A DNA stretch of 64,000 nt from the NCBI GenBank assembly GCA_018105865.1, contig CM030870.1, positions 4,004,001 to 4,068,000 of the forward strand, read 5' to 3'. The notes below the pieces were generated by a model, which saw only the letters and a list, made by a program, of their open reading frames with translations, was not told the origin of the DNA and did not search any database. Positions 22,143 to 34,400 of this stretch are shown in pieces. The stretch is from Metaphire vulgaris. Taxonomy: Eukaryota > Annelida > Clitellata > Crassiclitellata > Megascolecidae. The first letter of the stretch is position 1. Each line of letters starts with the position of its first letter. The position numbers and the translations under genes were made by a program.

Positions 22143-22442
22143 CCTGCAGGGGCGGGGGAAGTTAGAAGAGTGGTAGCAACGCTGGACGATGGAGCAGAAG
22201 GTCGCGGATTCAATTCCCGTAGGAGCCCTAAGGTCGACTCAGCCTTACTAGCTAGAGGGCGTTGGTAAACTGAGGAGCAGCGTTAAGCTGCGAGGTAAAA
22301 CGTGGGTCTGGGAAAGTAATGGCAACCTACCCCAGATTAATGGCTCATACCACCTACGTCGCTGATTGCCCAGACCGGAGATAAGCGCCGGAACCCAACG
22401 CTCGGACTCGAGTACGGGACCTACCTTTACCTTTACCTTTAC
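22143..22442 (+). mobile_element. tRNA-derived SINE, full length, 10-bp duplication
   Basis: The 5' part resembles a tRNA with A-box-like (gagtggtagcaacgctgg) and B-box-like (ggattcaattcc) promoters. The body contains gtctgggaaagtaatggcaa and a 3' part ending in an (ACCTTT)n tail at about 22419-22442. Flanked by ctatagatag at 22133-22142 and 22443-22452, a perfect 10-bp target duplication. Related sequence occurs at 52868-52950 (3' part) and 63340-63650 (body). Confidence 0.85.
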
Positions 22443-22679
22443 CTATAGATAGTCGTGTTTTTGTTCGTATTACGTGTCTCCGGTATTTCAGCTTACCTTT
22501 TAAAAACCCGTTTCCAGTAGTGTTCTTTCAACCCCTGTTTTATCCATTACTCATTCGTTCGTTTTCTTTGCTTTCCACAAAACTATTATTTTTGCCGTAG
22601 ACCTTTCATCTCAAAAGCCTGTTTGCGCTGCTCATGTTCTTTCTAGCAAATAATTACAAAACTCTATCACTACATGAAA

Positions 22680-22885
22680 ATTAAACAGTTTACTGAACGT
22701 TAACCGAGCACTGATTTCACTGAATTTAATCAGAGTAGATCAGTAAGGCACACAAGCTGAAACATGCTGATTTGAAACTCAGCTGGATGAAATAACTTAC
22801 GATAAACTATTGGAACTTTTGATTTAACGGAGATCAGCACAAGAGAATTATAAATAGCCGACGCGTCGCTTAACCGCTAGATTAA
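22680..22885 (+). repeat. Dispersed repeat R1, copy 1 (inverted relative to 26095-26320)
   Basis: Shares long blocks with the reverse complement of 26095-26320: ggaacttttgatttaacgga, aaataacttacgat, gaaactcag, tttcactgaatttaa and ttataaatagcc. Identity is roughly four in five by eye. The two may be terminal inverted repeats of one 3.6-kb element or simply two insertions. Confidence 0.65.
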
Positions 22886-22922
22886 CCGGTGTCGGGTTCA
22901 AATACGACGTAATTAACGCAAA

Positions 22923-23135
22923 ATGCACAATGGATCATTTACATTTCCAAAATTAAACACTGACGCAATAAGACAACGCCAGTATCGTATAGAGCGCAAC
23001 AATTCTTCATCAGTGCTGTTCGCGAATAATCTTATATGTAATATATGCAAAAAACTATGTTCTGCTCGAATAGACCTGTTTAGTCACTTGCAGAATTGCA
23101 CACCCACAGCGGATCTCTCGATGGACTGCTTTTAG
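22923..23135 (+). pseudogene. LINE C-terminal zinc-finger relic
   Basis: Starts with an ATG and ends with LICNICKKLCSARIDLFSHL followed by QNC. This CX2C...H...C finger with 'SRIGLxSH' resembles the last residues of some LINE ORF2 proteins. Seventy residues; no RT or endonuclease attached. Could also be a chance zinc-finger-like frame. Confidence 0.4.
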
Positions 23136-23574
23136 TTTTAGTTTAAGTGATGACCAGAAAAAACACAATAACTAAATTCTTCAAATTTTTTGAAGTACTT
23201 TCGACTTATAGTTAACGATCCATGATATCCGTGGGGATAGTTTTAGCCCTCCTCCTCTCCAGTGGTTTCGAACGAGTGCCAAAAAGGAGGTTTTACGAGG
23301 GTAAAATCGTAAGAATTTATATCTTTGAAGCTCCTCTCGCTTTACAATTCTGCAAAACGTCTGATCTTAATATAATAGACACTTTAAAATAGACAGACAT
23401 GAAAGCAGAACAATCTACTGGTCAACAACATGTTGATCAACATGTTTTCTCATAGAATTTTACAATTTGTAACAATTTTCTTTGGTATGTAATTTTTCAT
23501 TGTGCGTTTTGCGCCATTTATACAGTATTCGCAATCTGCCTGATGGCAATAAAATGAATTTTTCAGTTGTTATT

Positions 23575-23970
23575 CTGTAGACTTGACTGTCATGGCCGCG
23601 TTATTCCTGAAACGAGGCTCTGAATAAGTTGGCCCTATCCTCTGGAATGCTCTTGACCCTAGTCATGAGCGCCCACAGAAATTTTTCCAGGAGGAGCAAA
23701 ACACACTAACACAATGGTCACGGTTAGAAATTTTATCAAGGTTTTCAAATTTCACTAAGAAATGTTAGTATTTACATTTTCAAGGGGGCAAGTGCCTCCT
23801 CTTGCCCTAATGTCCTGGCGCCATTGACCCCAGTGTACGCAATTTAGCAAACAACTTAAACTCTTCTCTTTGGTGATATGCAGTTATGGCAACGGGAATT
23901 CTTCTCAGTGATTTTTTGGAAACGGCGCTATACAAATGTTCTGTTGCATTACATTACATTGCATGCTGAG
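23575..23970 (+). mobile_element. LINE family C 3' fragment, split by a MITE
   Basis: Ends in cggcgctatacaaatgt plus (CATTA)n, like the end of the copy at 61629-61982. Upstream coding residues are badly degraded. A 163-bp MITE interrupts it at 23664-23826. Confidence 0.6.
23664..23826. mobile_element. Small hAT-like MITE in LINE-C
   Basis: Ends CATGAGCGCC and GGCGCCATTG are imperfect inverted repeats. Flanks are accctagt (23656-23663) and accccagt (23827-23834), 7 of 8 identical. Its removal restores continuity of the LINE-C fragment. Confidence 0.6.
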
Positions 23971-25703
23971 ATAAATACTTCGCATGACGAAATCAGACTG
24001 CGAATTCTTAAGGGTGTCTTCTGCGAACTTGGTCGGGAGTTGAGTAGATTAGCTTATCCAGCGATACTGTAGCAAATAGCTGGTCATTACTCATTACAGG
24101 ACAACGCTACGAGCAACTAGGCTAGGTGGCGCTGCCAACGAGGCGCGTTTAATCGGTCGTTAGCCTCCGTTATTTCTGTCGTTTATTCGAATGCGGCGTT
24201 CGAAAATGATGACAAAAACTTGCAGTTGGCGAGCTTTTAATGTTCTGCCTTCTGTGTAGCGTCATTCGGATGCTTTTGTGACGGGATTATGGTTGTACTT
24301 AACATCAAAGCGAACACCTCGCGGTCCGATCTGAATTGTAGTCGCCATCTTGGCTATACGATGGATTATCGCTTTGTGTAGCGCAATACACTTCCTCCGT
24401 GCCGAACAGTTCAGAAAGTCCGATTCGTCTACGCATGTGATCGTCACAAAAAATAAATCGTTCAAACCGATGGAAACTTCCACCAATCTTCTACTAACGA
24501 CCGGTCACCCTGCAGAGCCGCAACGTCATCGTGGCTGCACCCGACATCACCCAGTCGTCCTGCTCTATGGCAAGCCACCCGAATCGTGATGCTCTGGGCG
24601 AGAGAGTGCCGAGGGGCACTGTGCAAGCCCCACGGCACTATAATATATCACGCACTTGCTAGAAAGCCTGTGAGAAAAAAAGAATCCGATACTTGCAACC
24701 TGGGACTATGGAGTCAAGTCGGACAAGTCTAACCGAAACTTCACTACAACGAACTTATTTGCAACCTCTGAGAAGAAGCGTGCGTGGCGAAATCTGGACT
24801 TTATAGCCACGTGCACATCCACTTATGAACACTATTCATGAACACTAACAAGCTAAACAAACTTTATCTGGATTCACAGGCGCTCTGTCATCATCGATTC
24901 GATGGACTGCTTACTACTACTACGAGCAACTATGATCAATTCAATTCATATGTTTCAATTCATATTCAAACAGTTGAATGAATTTTTAAATCCTGGTTTA
25001 TGTAGGAACTTTAAGGTTTTCAAAGGTTATCTAAGGTTACCTATCTTTCTGAAAAAACGGGTTATTTCAAGTTTTTATTATGCCAGCAAGTGCTACTAGC
25101 AATTATGAATTTTATCATTCGAAAAGTTCGACCATGTATGTTACAGTCGGCATTTTGCCTTATTTACTTCTTTATTTACGGGCGTTGTACTGATAGCCTT
25201 ACGCTTAAGCGGTACTTCTTCAATCTATAGGACAGTCGAAATATCTTTAAAAGATGTGTTTTCGGATCATAGTTAAATCACAAATTTAAGTGTCTTGTCA
25301 AGCGTTATGTTAACAAGCTGACTTAAAAAGCACCACAGTTATATATTATTACATGATTTAATCTGATATTAGATTTTAGTAGCCCCATAAGCTCCTTTTG
25401 TGAAATTATGCAATCAAACGCCCTTTTAGCCAATTAATTTCCACTCTTAATTAATATTTGACTTTCTTTGGCGCAACCTAGTGAATGAATTAATTTGCGT
25501 TAGCAAACATGTTATAACTATGCGGTAAACCGAGCTTCACTCATTTATAACTCAATTGCTGTGGGTATTAAAGGTGTTCTTGAAACTCATGCGTTGATCA
25601 CATATTCCAGTACCATGTACGTTAGTTTATTCAGAAGATTTCACAATTATATTTTGCCATTTATTTAGTCTACATCTTAGCCATTTATTCGTCTTATGAT
25701 ATA
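23971..25703. other. Intergenic, mostly unrecognised
   Basis: A moderately GC-rich patch lies at 24100-24650 and AT-rich sequence follows. Minus-strand 24486-24262 is open for 74 codons with one internal ATG, but has no family resemblance. The one distinct item is the hairpin at 24606-24638. Confidence 0.4.
24606..24638. other. Strong 11-bp stem-loop
   Basis: Arms GTGCCG-A-GGGGC and GCCCC-A-CGGCAC pair over 11 bp with a single A.A mismatch around a 9-nt loop. Could be a transposon subterminal structure or a small-RNA hairpin; nothing else identifies it. Confidence 0.5.
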
Positions 25704-26170
25704 CTTTATAACACAGCACAAATAAATTATAAATAGCCACGCGGGAAGTATATGAGGAAGAAAGACAAAAGGGACACCAAGGAAGATGCTACTGGACTGG
25801 ATGATGAAAACTGATGCACAGCGTCACAAAACCTATGCAGAAATCAAAGAAGAAGCAAGACACAAAGAGGAATGGAAACAATGGATCCCTGAACCTGTCT
25901 CAGGACAGAGAACATGATGATGATGATCATGAAGCGGTACATTTCTATTTCATTAGCTCTATTACCAGACAATGCTGACACTCAGAAGGAAGAATGATCA
26001 AAAGAGTCTTAACTGTTCAGAGGACGAACGAGTGTTAAATTAAGCGTTGGCATTTTAATGATCAAGTATGCATTTTGCGATAATTGCTTCGTAATTAAGC
26101 TAAAAGACGTATGATATTGACCTCGCACCACGCGTGGCTATTTATAATTTATTTGTGCTGTGTTATAAAG
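25704..26170. repeat. Perfect 40-bp inverted repeat around 387 bp
   Basis: Arms 25704-25743 (ctttataacacag ... ccacgcg) and 26131-26170 are exact reverse complements. The same sequence, diverged, forms part of repeat R1 at 22850-22885. The loop contains a LINE tail (25746-25930). May be the ends of a small transposon, or two R1 copies inserted head to head. Confidence 0.7.
25746..25930 (+). mobile_element. LINE family D 3' end with (ATG)n tail
   Basis: Reads QKGTPRKMLLDWMMK ... KEEWKQWIPEP before a stop and a (ATG/GAT)n tail at 25913-25926, the terminal block of an RTE/L1-like ORF2. Truncated at the palindrome arm. Confidence 0.55.
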
Positions 26171-26320
26171 GTGTGATTGCTAATCTCCGTTAAATCAAAA
26201 GTTCCAATGGTTAATCGTAAGTTATTTTATTTAACTGAGTTTCAGATCAGCATTTTTCAGCCTGTGTACTTTCCAAATCTACTTTGGTTAAATTCAGTGA
26301 AAACAATGCTCGACAATTAA
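26095..26320 (-). repeat. Dispersed repeat R1, copy 2
   Basis: Reverse-complement partner of 22680-22885. It is longer by about 25 bp near the TATAAATAGCC end. No ORF. Confidence 0.65.
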
Positions 26321-26758
26321 CGTTTGGTTGACGATTTGATTGTTATCTAGTTATATAGTTCTGCATATATTCGCTAGATGAAAAAAATCATGCGTCAGGA
26401 AAAATACACACAAAGCGTGATTTAAAGTGGCTTAGGAGGCATTACTGCTTGTGTGAAAGCCACTAGGGCCGTCGAGAAGCCTAACGGGGCTTGAATCTTA
26501 CTCCATCAGCCTATCACTCCAGCACGTCACCCACTCATCCATCTTCCGCTGAATGACTATTTCAGTTTCGTATCTCCAATCTAAGACCATTTGCGCTTGT
26601 TTCATTTATTCTATAGGCCCTAATAGATTCACATATTAATGAAACAATTTTCACCTTCTTTTGTTACATTATTCTCTTTGACTACACAGACTTGCTATTT
26701 TATGCTTCGTGCCTTGCATGACTACGTTCACAGTTTTACAAATCCGATAGGTCATGGG

Positions 26759-26880
26759 TAGAGCTGTGTGCCATCGGCAACATTCGTAATTGGACCGATT
26801 TTGAGGATAATCGGAACAATCGGTAATCGGGCGCCAGTCCGGTTCCGATACCGATTAATCGGTAAAATTCATTTATCTCC
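26759..26880 (+). mobile_element. hAT-like terminus with ATCGG repeats (possible)
   Basis: Starts gtagagctgtgtgcc, then repeats of (a)atcggt/cggaa. The window's last bases (63927-64000) start similarly (gtagagctgttgcggt). A GTAGAGCTGT start followed by C/G-A-T-rich repeats recalls hAT ends. No opposite end was found. Confidence 0.35.
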
Positions 26881-28183
26881 CTTCCAAATCGTGCCGAAAA
26901 TCGTGCTGACAAGCAAAAAAAGAAAAGAAAAAAATGCTATCTCGAAAATCAGTGGGCCTATTTTCATGATGGGCCGGGGGTTACAGCCCCTCAGCCCCCG
27001 CTTCAATATGGCCATGGCAAACATGCACAATACATTAAGCAAATTTCAGGGATCTTCTTAAGTATTTTGCCACAAAAGCTGCTTGACGGCGATAGACAAT
27101 GTCACGCACAAAATTGCATAGAAGCCTCAGGCGATGACAAGCCAGTTCAATATTAGACATACGCAAAATCCAGATCAAATTCCGGATACATTTCTATTAG
27201 CTATTGGGCGTACATACACCAGTTGTACTGTAAACTAGGAGAAATACACGAAATTTGTGGGATGCAGGGAGCAGGAGAGGTGGCTGACGAGGAGTTGGAA
27301 AGAAAGTAATCGATCGCATTCAAGATCTCGAAAATTTAAGAGCGTACACCAATCATATAAAATTCTACTTAAAAGATACGGCTAACTTTATTTTAAATTA
27401 GTTCATGTATCTGTTGCGTTAAAATTTCGAAAGAAAACCGGAGCCAAACAAGAGCAGTTTAATCTTTATTACTAAACATGAAGAAGCATCTGATTTTTAA
27501 ATAGTCACTGAAAGTCAAGTGATTTGAATATGAAGATATAAACGAGATTCACATTAATAGCAACATACTTCACAAATGAACTATCTTATCTGACGATAAC
27601 ATGTTATACGATAAATAATCTGTCTGCTTCATTCAGCAGTTAATAGTGAATTGAACATTAATATTAATAAACGATAAACTGATTATATAGGCCTATTTAG
27701 CAAATTAGTCTCTCGCATTGAACCATATTTAAATATCAAAATTGGTGCAAATAAAAGTACTCTAGGTTACAATATTCAAATTCCTGTTTAAAATAAAGCA
27801 ATTCTTGCAGGAAAGTCGTTTACTCTAGAATTGCAATCTTGTCACTGGAAACGCCAGTTGGATTTGATTGAATGTTTTGCTCACTGTAAGCCCTGGAGAG
27901 ACTAGAGCCCATTGGTTCCAGAGGAACGAACCCCTTTTGACGGCCCTGATTTCCTCTGATCCGAGAACGAAATGGGATGAAAGACCATGGGTTGAATCCT
28001 GCAAACGATAAAGGTCATCAAAATGAGCCAGTAATCTATCAATCACAAAGCCAAGCGAAAATGCTAGAAAATGAATTTCTGTAAACTGGTACTAGTCTTG
28101 AAAAATAATTATATAAGGAGCAATGTTTGGAAGAAGAAGAAGAAACAGACAGCATTTGAGAAAGAGAAGGACACTCGCTTTCA
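26881..28183. other. Region downstream of the CUB gene, unrecognised
   Basis: AT-rich. Should include the 3' UTR of the minus-strand CUB gene. TTTATT (minus-strand AATAAA) occurs near 27388 and 27467 as candidate polyadenylation signals. No other gene supported. Confidence 0.4.
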
Positions 28184-28485
28184 CTACCAAAGAAAAAGTT
28201 GTGCACAATAATACTGGCATAAGACGATCTCAAAATATTTTGCGAAAGAACAAGAACTCAGACTGCCTCGTCTTCTTTTCTCCTGTGAGTCTGGATTCTC
28301 GCTTTCGGAGTCTTCTACTGTCAATGTATTTTCATCCTCTTTTGGTTTCGTTCCTCGTCTCCGCAACCAGACAACGGTCAGCACAGCAAGAGAAGCAACG
28401 ATCAGTAACACGATGAACGCAATAAGGACACCAAACGATCCTGTTTTGACAAATCTTTGTGCCTGAGGTAACTGTACTGATGGCT
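28184..28485 (-). CDS. CUB gene last exon: transmembrane helix and cytoplasmic tail
   Basis: Acceptor tgttttag precedes 28485; entry is phase 1 (G+AG, Glu). A hydrophobic helix GVLIAFIVLLIVASLAVLTV is followed by the stop-transfer WLRRR, so the tail is cytoplasmic. The tail is acidic, then has RRRGS (a basophilic kinase-like site) and KYFEI, which fits a YxxPhi endocytosis motif. Stop at 28184-28186. No ITAM or ITIM. Confidence 0.85.
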
Positions 28486-31400
28486 CTAAAACAGTTGTAT
28501 TATAATATTGATCAAAGATATTGCACAAGATCGGCATTTTTGTTTGATATCATATTAGAAGGCCTAACTGTTGGCCTACTCGTTGAAATTACCTTACTGG
28601 TCAAGCAAGATTTGCTTCAAAACTAAGCAGTAGCTAAGTGAATTAGTTTGATAATAGGCCTAAATAGTCCGAATAAAGTCCGTAAATAGTTCGAATTAGA
28701 TTAGAATTAACCCATCTGAGTGAGAATTACTTTCTGCAATTACTGTACATTTAAAGCAAATTGTCATAGACACAGTTTTCAATTCAACTTAAGATTAAAT
28801 TGTTGATAATTTTGCTCCTCACTGCATTCAACTTTTCATTTAACAAGTTTCCTTTCAATTCCTCAGAAATATCTCAATTGATCAGGGATTAAACCAACGT
28901 TCAGCTTTGCTAAAACATTAATTGCATACTGGCACAGCAAGTCGATACGATGCATCTGTTCGAATACTCATAAGTAAGGTCAGATATGCATTTTTTTCTT
29001 TAAACAAAGGCAATTATTAGTGATTTACGTTGACAAATAGGCTCACCAGTAGTTATCTGGTCTGATGGGTTCGTCGGACATTCAATGACAGTCTTGTTCA
29101 AATAGACGATACACTCTTTAGGACAGTTAAACTTCGGCGTTGATGAAGAAATAGTTTTCGCTAATGAAGAAGTAGTGGTCGCTGATGAAGAAGTAGTGGT
29201 CGCCGATGAATAAGTAGTCGTCGCTGATGAAGATGCAGGCGAACATTCTTTGGTAGCTGACAGACAAAATTACAACATAGCAGATAAAATAGGGTTGCTT
29301 TATTGCACAGAACTACAATGTTCAAATATCTTCATCCCAGAAATTCTAGGCTAATAATTTTTAAAAGCCATATGATTTTGAGAGACTTCAAGCCATCATC
29401 AGCTGAAGATTTCATATTCTTTTTCATCATACAAATGTAATTTTACGTTTTCATATATGAACTGGCAGTTCTCTCTGTAACTATCGACATCTCAGAGTTG
29501 TAATAATGTAATTAAATTCTTTGCATTGTAATTTGCCTGTGCATGCCAAATTCTGTCTTTTCTTTTCTCCATTTCACTCACCATCCTTAACTTCAATGGA
29601 TACAATTTATCTATAAACGTATTGGCGAACATATCACAATCTTACAGGGCAATGACAATATGAACTCACTGTAATTTGAACGAATTGTATAGGAAACATT
29701 AAAGCGTCGCTTAGTGGCTTGATTCTCGCTGTGGAAGACGACATCAACATTGCTGCAATTCGTGAATGAAAGCGTCATACGCTCCCTTGATTGGACGCTG
29801 TCATTGTGAGTTATCCTGTTCTTTTCATTGTCATTATTGCCATGACAGAAGATCTGCAAATTTAATTGAAAGTATAAGTCAGTAAGTAAGAACAATGCTG
29901 TGAATTTGTATAGAGCTTTCAAACGCAACACGGCAGTAGCTCATTATTCCGAGGCGCCTAATCTTAGTATGAATTAGAAATAGCCAGAGGATGAGGTCAT
30001 TTTTTCAGGGTCACTTAGTGCAGAGGATAATTGCAGTTGTGACTTTACGGCTATGGAGGAAATGATATTTTGAAGATGTGAATAGCTTATCGTTTTATTG
30101 CAATTCTAGTTTGGTTCAAAATGGATCTCTATTATGTTAATAAGCACACCAATTTTACGAATGAAATTAAAATTCTACAGTAAGTTGTTTTCTAGTACAT
30201 CTTGTCCCGAAGTTGTTGTCTAGGCCAGAGGTTTACAGAGTGCGGACCACCCTAGCATGCCATTGTTTGATTGCGAAATCTTCGGAAATTAGGCCAATTG
30301 ACAATCATGTTTGCAGCAGTGGATTTTGATAAATTCAAAACATACACTGACATTTGCAGATATTCCCAAGAACATGACATCCAGATTGACAATACTGCTT
30401 TTTGTGGAACTGCAAAGGAATCGTTCTGTCAGATTACAATTCGTGTTTTTTGACTTCATGTTCTCAAATTTGTGTGCTTATTGAATGCAACAGGGCCTAC
30501 AGTATTTCCCAAAAATTCTCCTGGCCTATTCGTGGACCATTTGGCAACTTGTCGTGGACCCCAAGGGTCCATGACCACAGATATAAATTAGACAGTTAGG
30601 TGGATGAAAGATTTTGATTTTGCACATTAAAATGCTTACATAGGATGCATTTAAATAATTCTTACTGATATCCAGTCATTAGGAAATGTTTCATTGTTTC
30701 CGTCGGTATCGACAAAGGATGACAATTCAAACGAAATGGAGTTGTAGGTGCCAACAACCACTGAATACGAACAGTTGAATTTTGTTATGTATTTAGGAGA
30801 AAACTTTGGAAATGAGATGTATCCAGTTGGTTCGGTGAATACTGATTTCCCACAAACCTCCTCTGAAATATCACATACAGTATACCAACACCTTATGGCG
30901 TGATCTTAAAGTGGTTGTTGTTGTTGTTGTTTGGTTCTTCTCTCTAAAGATGTGTAGTTGTAGTGTGTACCGAACCAAAAAGCAAACAATAGGTGTTGCC
31001 CCCTTTCAATTTTATTATTTTATTAAGCACCGCTGTGTGTCGTCTTTTCTACCCGATTTTATGCAGCCACAGTCACTCTTTGCGATATACACTGTAGGTC
31101 TATTATATTTTCTGTCCATGCTCTAGCGTTTGTCTAATGATGGTCTTTGACCGAAAAATGGCTTGATTGGCAGTTTGCTGTTTTCCGGGTTTCTTGCTCA
31201 TGATAACGCGCCGTATAAAGTAGTTGGCAAGAGACATTGTTGAATAAGATGTTACACGTTTTCTCTGTTTTTCCTATTGTCATTACCTTAGTTTTTTCCT
31301 TATTGATTTTAGTCCAAACCTCTTACTGCTGCTGTTGTTGATTTTATCTGTTAGTTCTTGCAGCCCATCTTCTGTCTCTGCCATAAGGTCTATATGTCAT

Positions 31401-34400
31401 CTGCAAAACGTAGGTTATTTAGCAGCTTTCCGCTTAGCCTCACTTCTGCGTTACTGTCTTTTAGTGCTATTTGCAGTATTGCTTCTAACAGTAATATGAA
31501 TAGATATGGCGACAAATTGCATCCCTGTCTGTCCCCAGCTAGTAAGTTAAACCATTCCGTCAATTTGCCGTCTATCCTCACAGCGCTTTCACATTTGTTA
31601 CAGTATATAAGTCTTCCAGCAATTGCACAAAATTTTCTGGTATTCCATAGCTCTTTTATACCCTCCACAGACCCTTTTGCGCACACTGTCGAAGGCTTGT
31701 TTATAATCTATAAAGAGTACTTGTCGGTTAATTCACCGCCAACATTGGGTAAATGTAAGGGATTTTCGGTAAAATCACAGCCAACTTAACCCAAACCCTA
31801 AACCTAACCCAAAACCCTATTGAATAAACTATTGGCGGTGAATTAACCGACAAGAACCCTATAAAGTTGTTGTATGAAGTTCTGTTTTTCTCGTAGAATT
31901 TCTCCGCTAGTTGTCACACCGCAAACAATTGGTCTATCGCCCCTCTGTTTGCTCTGAATCCAGCCTGTTCTTCTGCGACAATTTCTTCTACATACTTTTT
32001 GAGCCTTTTTGTATCATTCCTGTGTATATATTGCCATTAGACTAATGGCATAAAGAGACGTGTTTTAACTCTAGATCTAATAGCACTAAATTTACAATGC
32101 TTGTGGGTAAGATATAGGCTATTTTGGACAAATACAAAAAGGCAGAAAATTCAAAATCCCAAACCTTATGTTATTGTTATTGTTATTGTTCATGACAATT
32201 TATATAGCGCCGTAGCATAGCGAGGGCCAAAGTCAAAGGCGCTTTACAAAAAACATGGGAACGAGATGTTAAATAGGTGAGTCTTTAATTTGGTCGCAAA
32301 GTCCTCTAATGAAGTGGCCGCCGACACTGAGGCCGGTAACGAATTCCATAGGAGAGGGTTTCCTCGGGAAAAAGAACGTTCGCCGAAGTTGAGTGTCTTC
32401 GACGGAGGTGGAACGTACAGGTGAACTCGGCTGCTGGAGCGCAGATGGAGCCGTCGGTCGTTCGTAGTCGTCCTTCGAAGCAAGGTCGCTAAGTATTCCG
32501 GACAAGAGGGATCGTTTAGTGCTCGGAACGTCAGCCAGCAACGCTTGAATGCAATGCGCTCCGGGATGCGTAACCAGTGTAGCTTGTCCCTGAGTAGCGA
32601 GGTCACGTGGTCATGCCACCGGATCCGAAATATCAGTCGGGCTGAGGCGTTGATGATCGACTGCAGGCGAGCGAGCTGACGATCGGGAAGACCGAACAGG
32701 ATCCCGTTACAATAGTCGACGCGTGAAAGGACGAGGGCTCGAACCAGTTGTATCGCGGCTGCCGTTGAGATATACCGACGAACCTCTCGGATCATTCGAA
32801 GCTGTCGGAAGCACGAACGGGTCACATTGGCAACTTGACCAGCAAACGTCAGCGTTTCGTCGAAGAGCACTCCGAGTAAGCGCACCTCTGTCGATGGCTG
32901 GATGTTAGCCTCGTCCAGAGAAAGCTCCGAACGATCGATCAGATGCTTCCTCCTTGGGTGCTAAACCAGATGAGCTCCGTCTTGCTCGGGTTTAGGGCGA
33001 GCCGGTTAGCCGTGGCCCAACGCTCTATCCGAGTGATGCATTCACGGACGCACGACAGAAGATGCTCGGTCTCCGACGGAAGGCAGGAGGAATACACCTG
33101 ACCGTCGTCGGCGTATGCATGCCAAGATAGACCCGATGATTCGACGATCCGTCCGACGTCTGCCGCGTAGAGCACGAACAGGAGTGGACCCAGGGCCGAT
33201 CCCTGTGGCACACCGCTCGTGACGCTGCGTGAGGCAGACATCGAGCCGCCCCAGGCCACTGACTGTGTCCGGCCCGACAGGTAGCCCTGGAGCCACGTCA
33301 AGGCTCCGCCAGTGACCCCGAAGGAGATTTCAAGGCGCTGAGAGAGCGTGTCGTGGTCCACCGTGTCGAAGGCGGCGGAAAAGTCTAGTAGGCATAGGAG
33401 GGAAAGCTCTCCATTGGCCGTCGCATCGATAATGTCATTGAGTATCTTCATCAGGGCCGTCTCGGTGGAATGACCTTTTCGATATGCCGACTGATGCTTC
33501 GGCATAAGTCCATTCCTGACGAGATAGGTGACTAGTTGTCTATTCACCAGGCGTTCCAGCAGTTTCGACAGGAACGGTAGGTTTGAGACCGGCCGAAAAT
33601 TCGATATGTCTGACTGGTCCAGTCCTGGCCGCTTCAAGTGAGGGCGGACGATGGCATGCTTCCACGGTGATGGGAACTCACCGCTAGCAAGTGATGACGA
33701 TAGTAGTGACGTCAGGAACGGAGCCAGCGTGTCGATGGCCTCTTTAAGCAGCCACATCGGGAGTGGATCCGACGGGCATTGTTTATTCGGCGATGCCTTG
33801 ACGCACGCCGTGACCTCCGATATCGTAGGGGCCACGAACACTGAGAAGGTGGATCCGCTATGCCTTTGGAACTCGACCGGGTCGGCGTTGGCCGTCCTGC
33901 TCCGAACCCTGTTGACTTTCTCGTCGATGAACCGGTGATACTCCTCGGCGGAGAAGCTCGGAGGCGCCCCTGTGGAGGTGCCCCTTTTACCGAGAATCCT
34001 GTCGAGGTGATTCCATGTTTGCTTGATGTCAGAGTGAGGGGAATCCAGAATCTTGCGCCAGTGCTGCCGTCCCTTCTCCCGCACCAAGCGCCTACTAGCC
34101 TTGAGTTCTAGTCTCCACGAAGACCGTGCATCCTCCTCGCCACTAGTGCCTCTCCTGGCACGATACACTCTCTCAAAACGACGGGCACGTCGACGGGCCT
34201 GCCGACACTCGGCGTCGTAAAATGGTCGATGGAGTCGAGGACGGACGGAAACCTCGGTCACCGGCGCAAGATCGTCTAGTATCGTGGTCACGACTGACTG
34301 ATAGCAAAGCGCGAGCTCAGTGGCGGTTTTGCTTGGGTCGACTGGTTGACAGAGCGGTGACAGTTGAATCCGCTCAATGAACTTATCGAGACTAAAGTAT

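Noticed and set aside
22863..22915. Possible tRNA gene (gggttcaaatacga box)
   Set aside because: Only a B-box-like stretch is visible; no acceptor stem or consistent cloverleaf.
28184..28300. ITIM or ITAM in the cytoplasmic tail
   Set aside because: Only KYFEI is present; it lacks the required -2 hydrophobic residue and is not paired.
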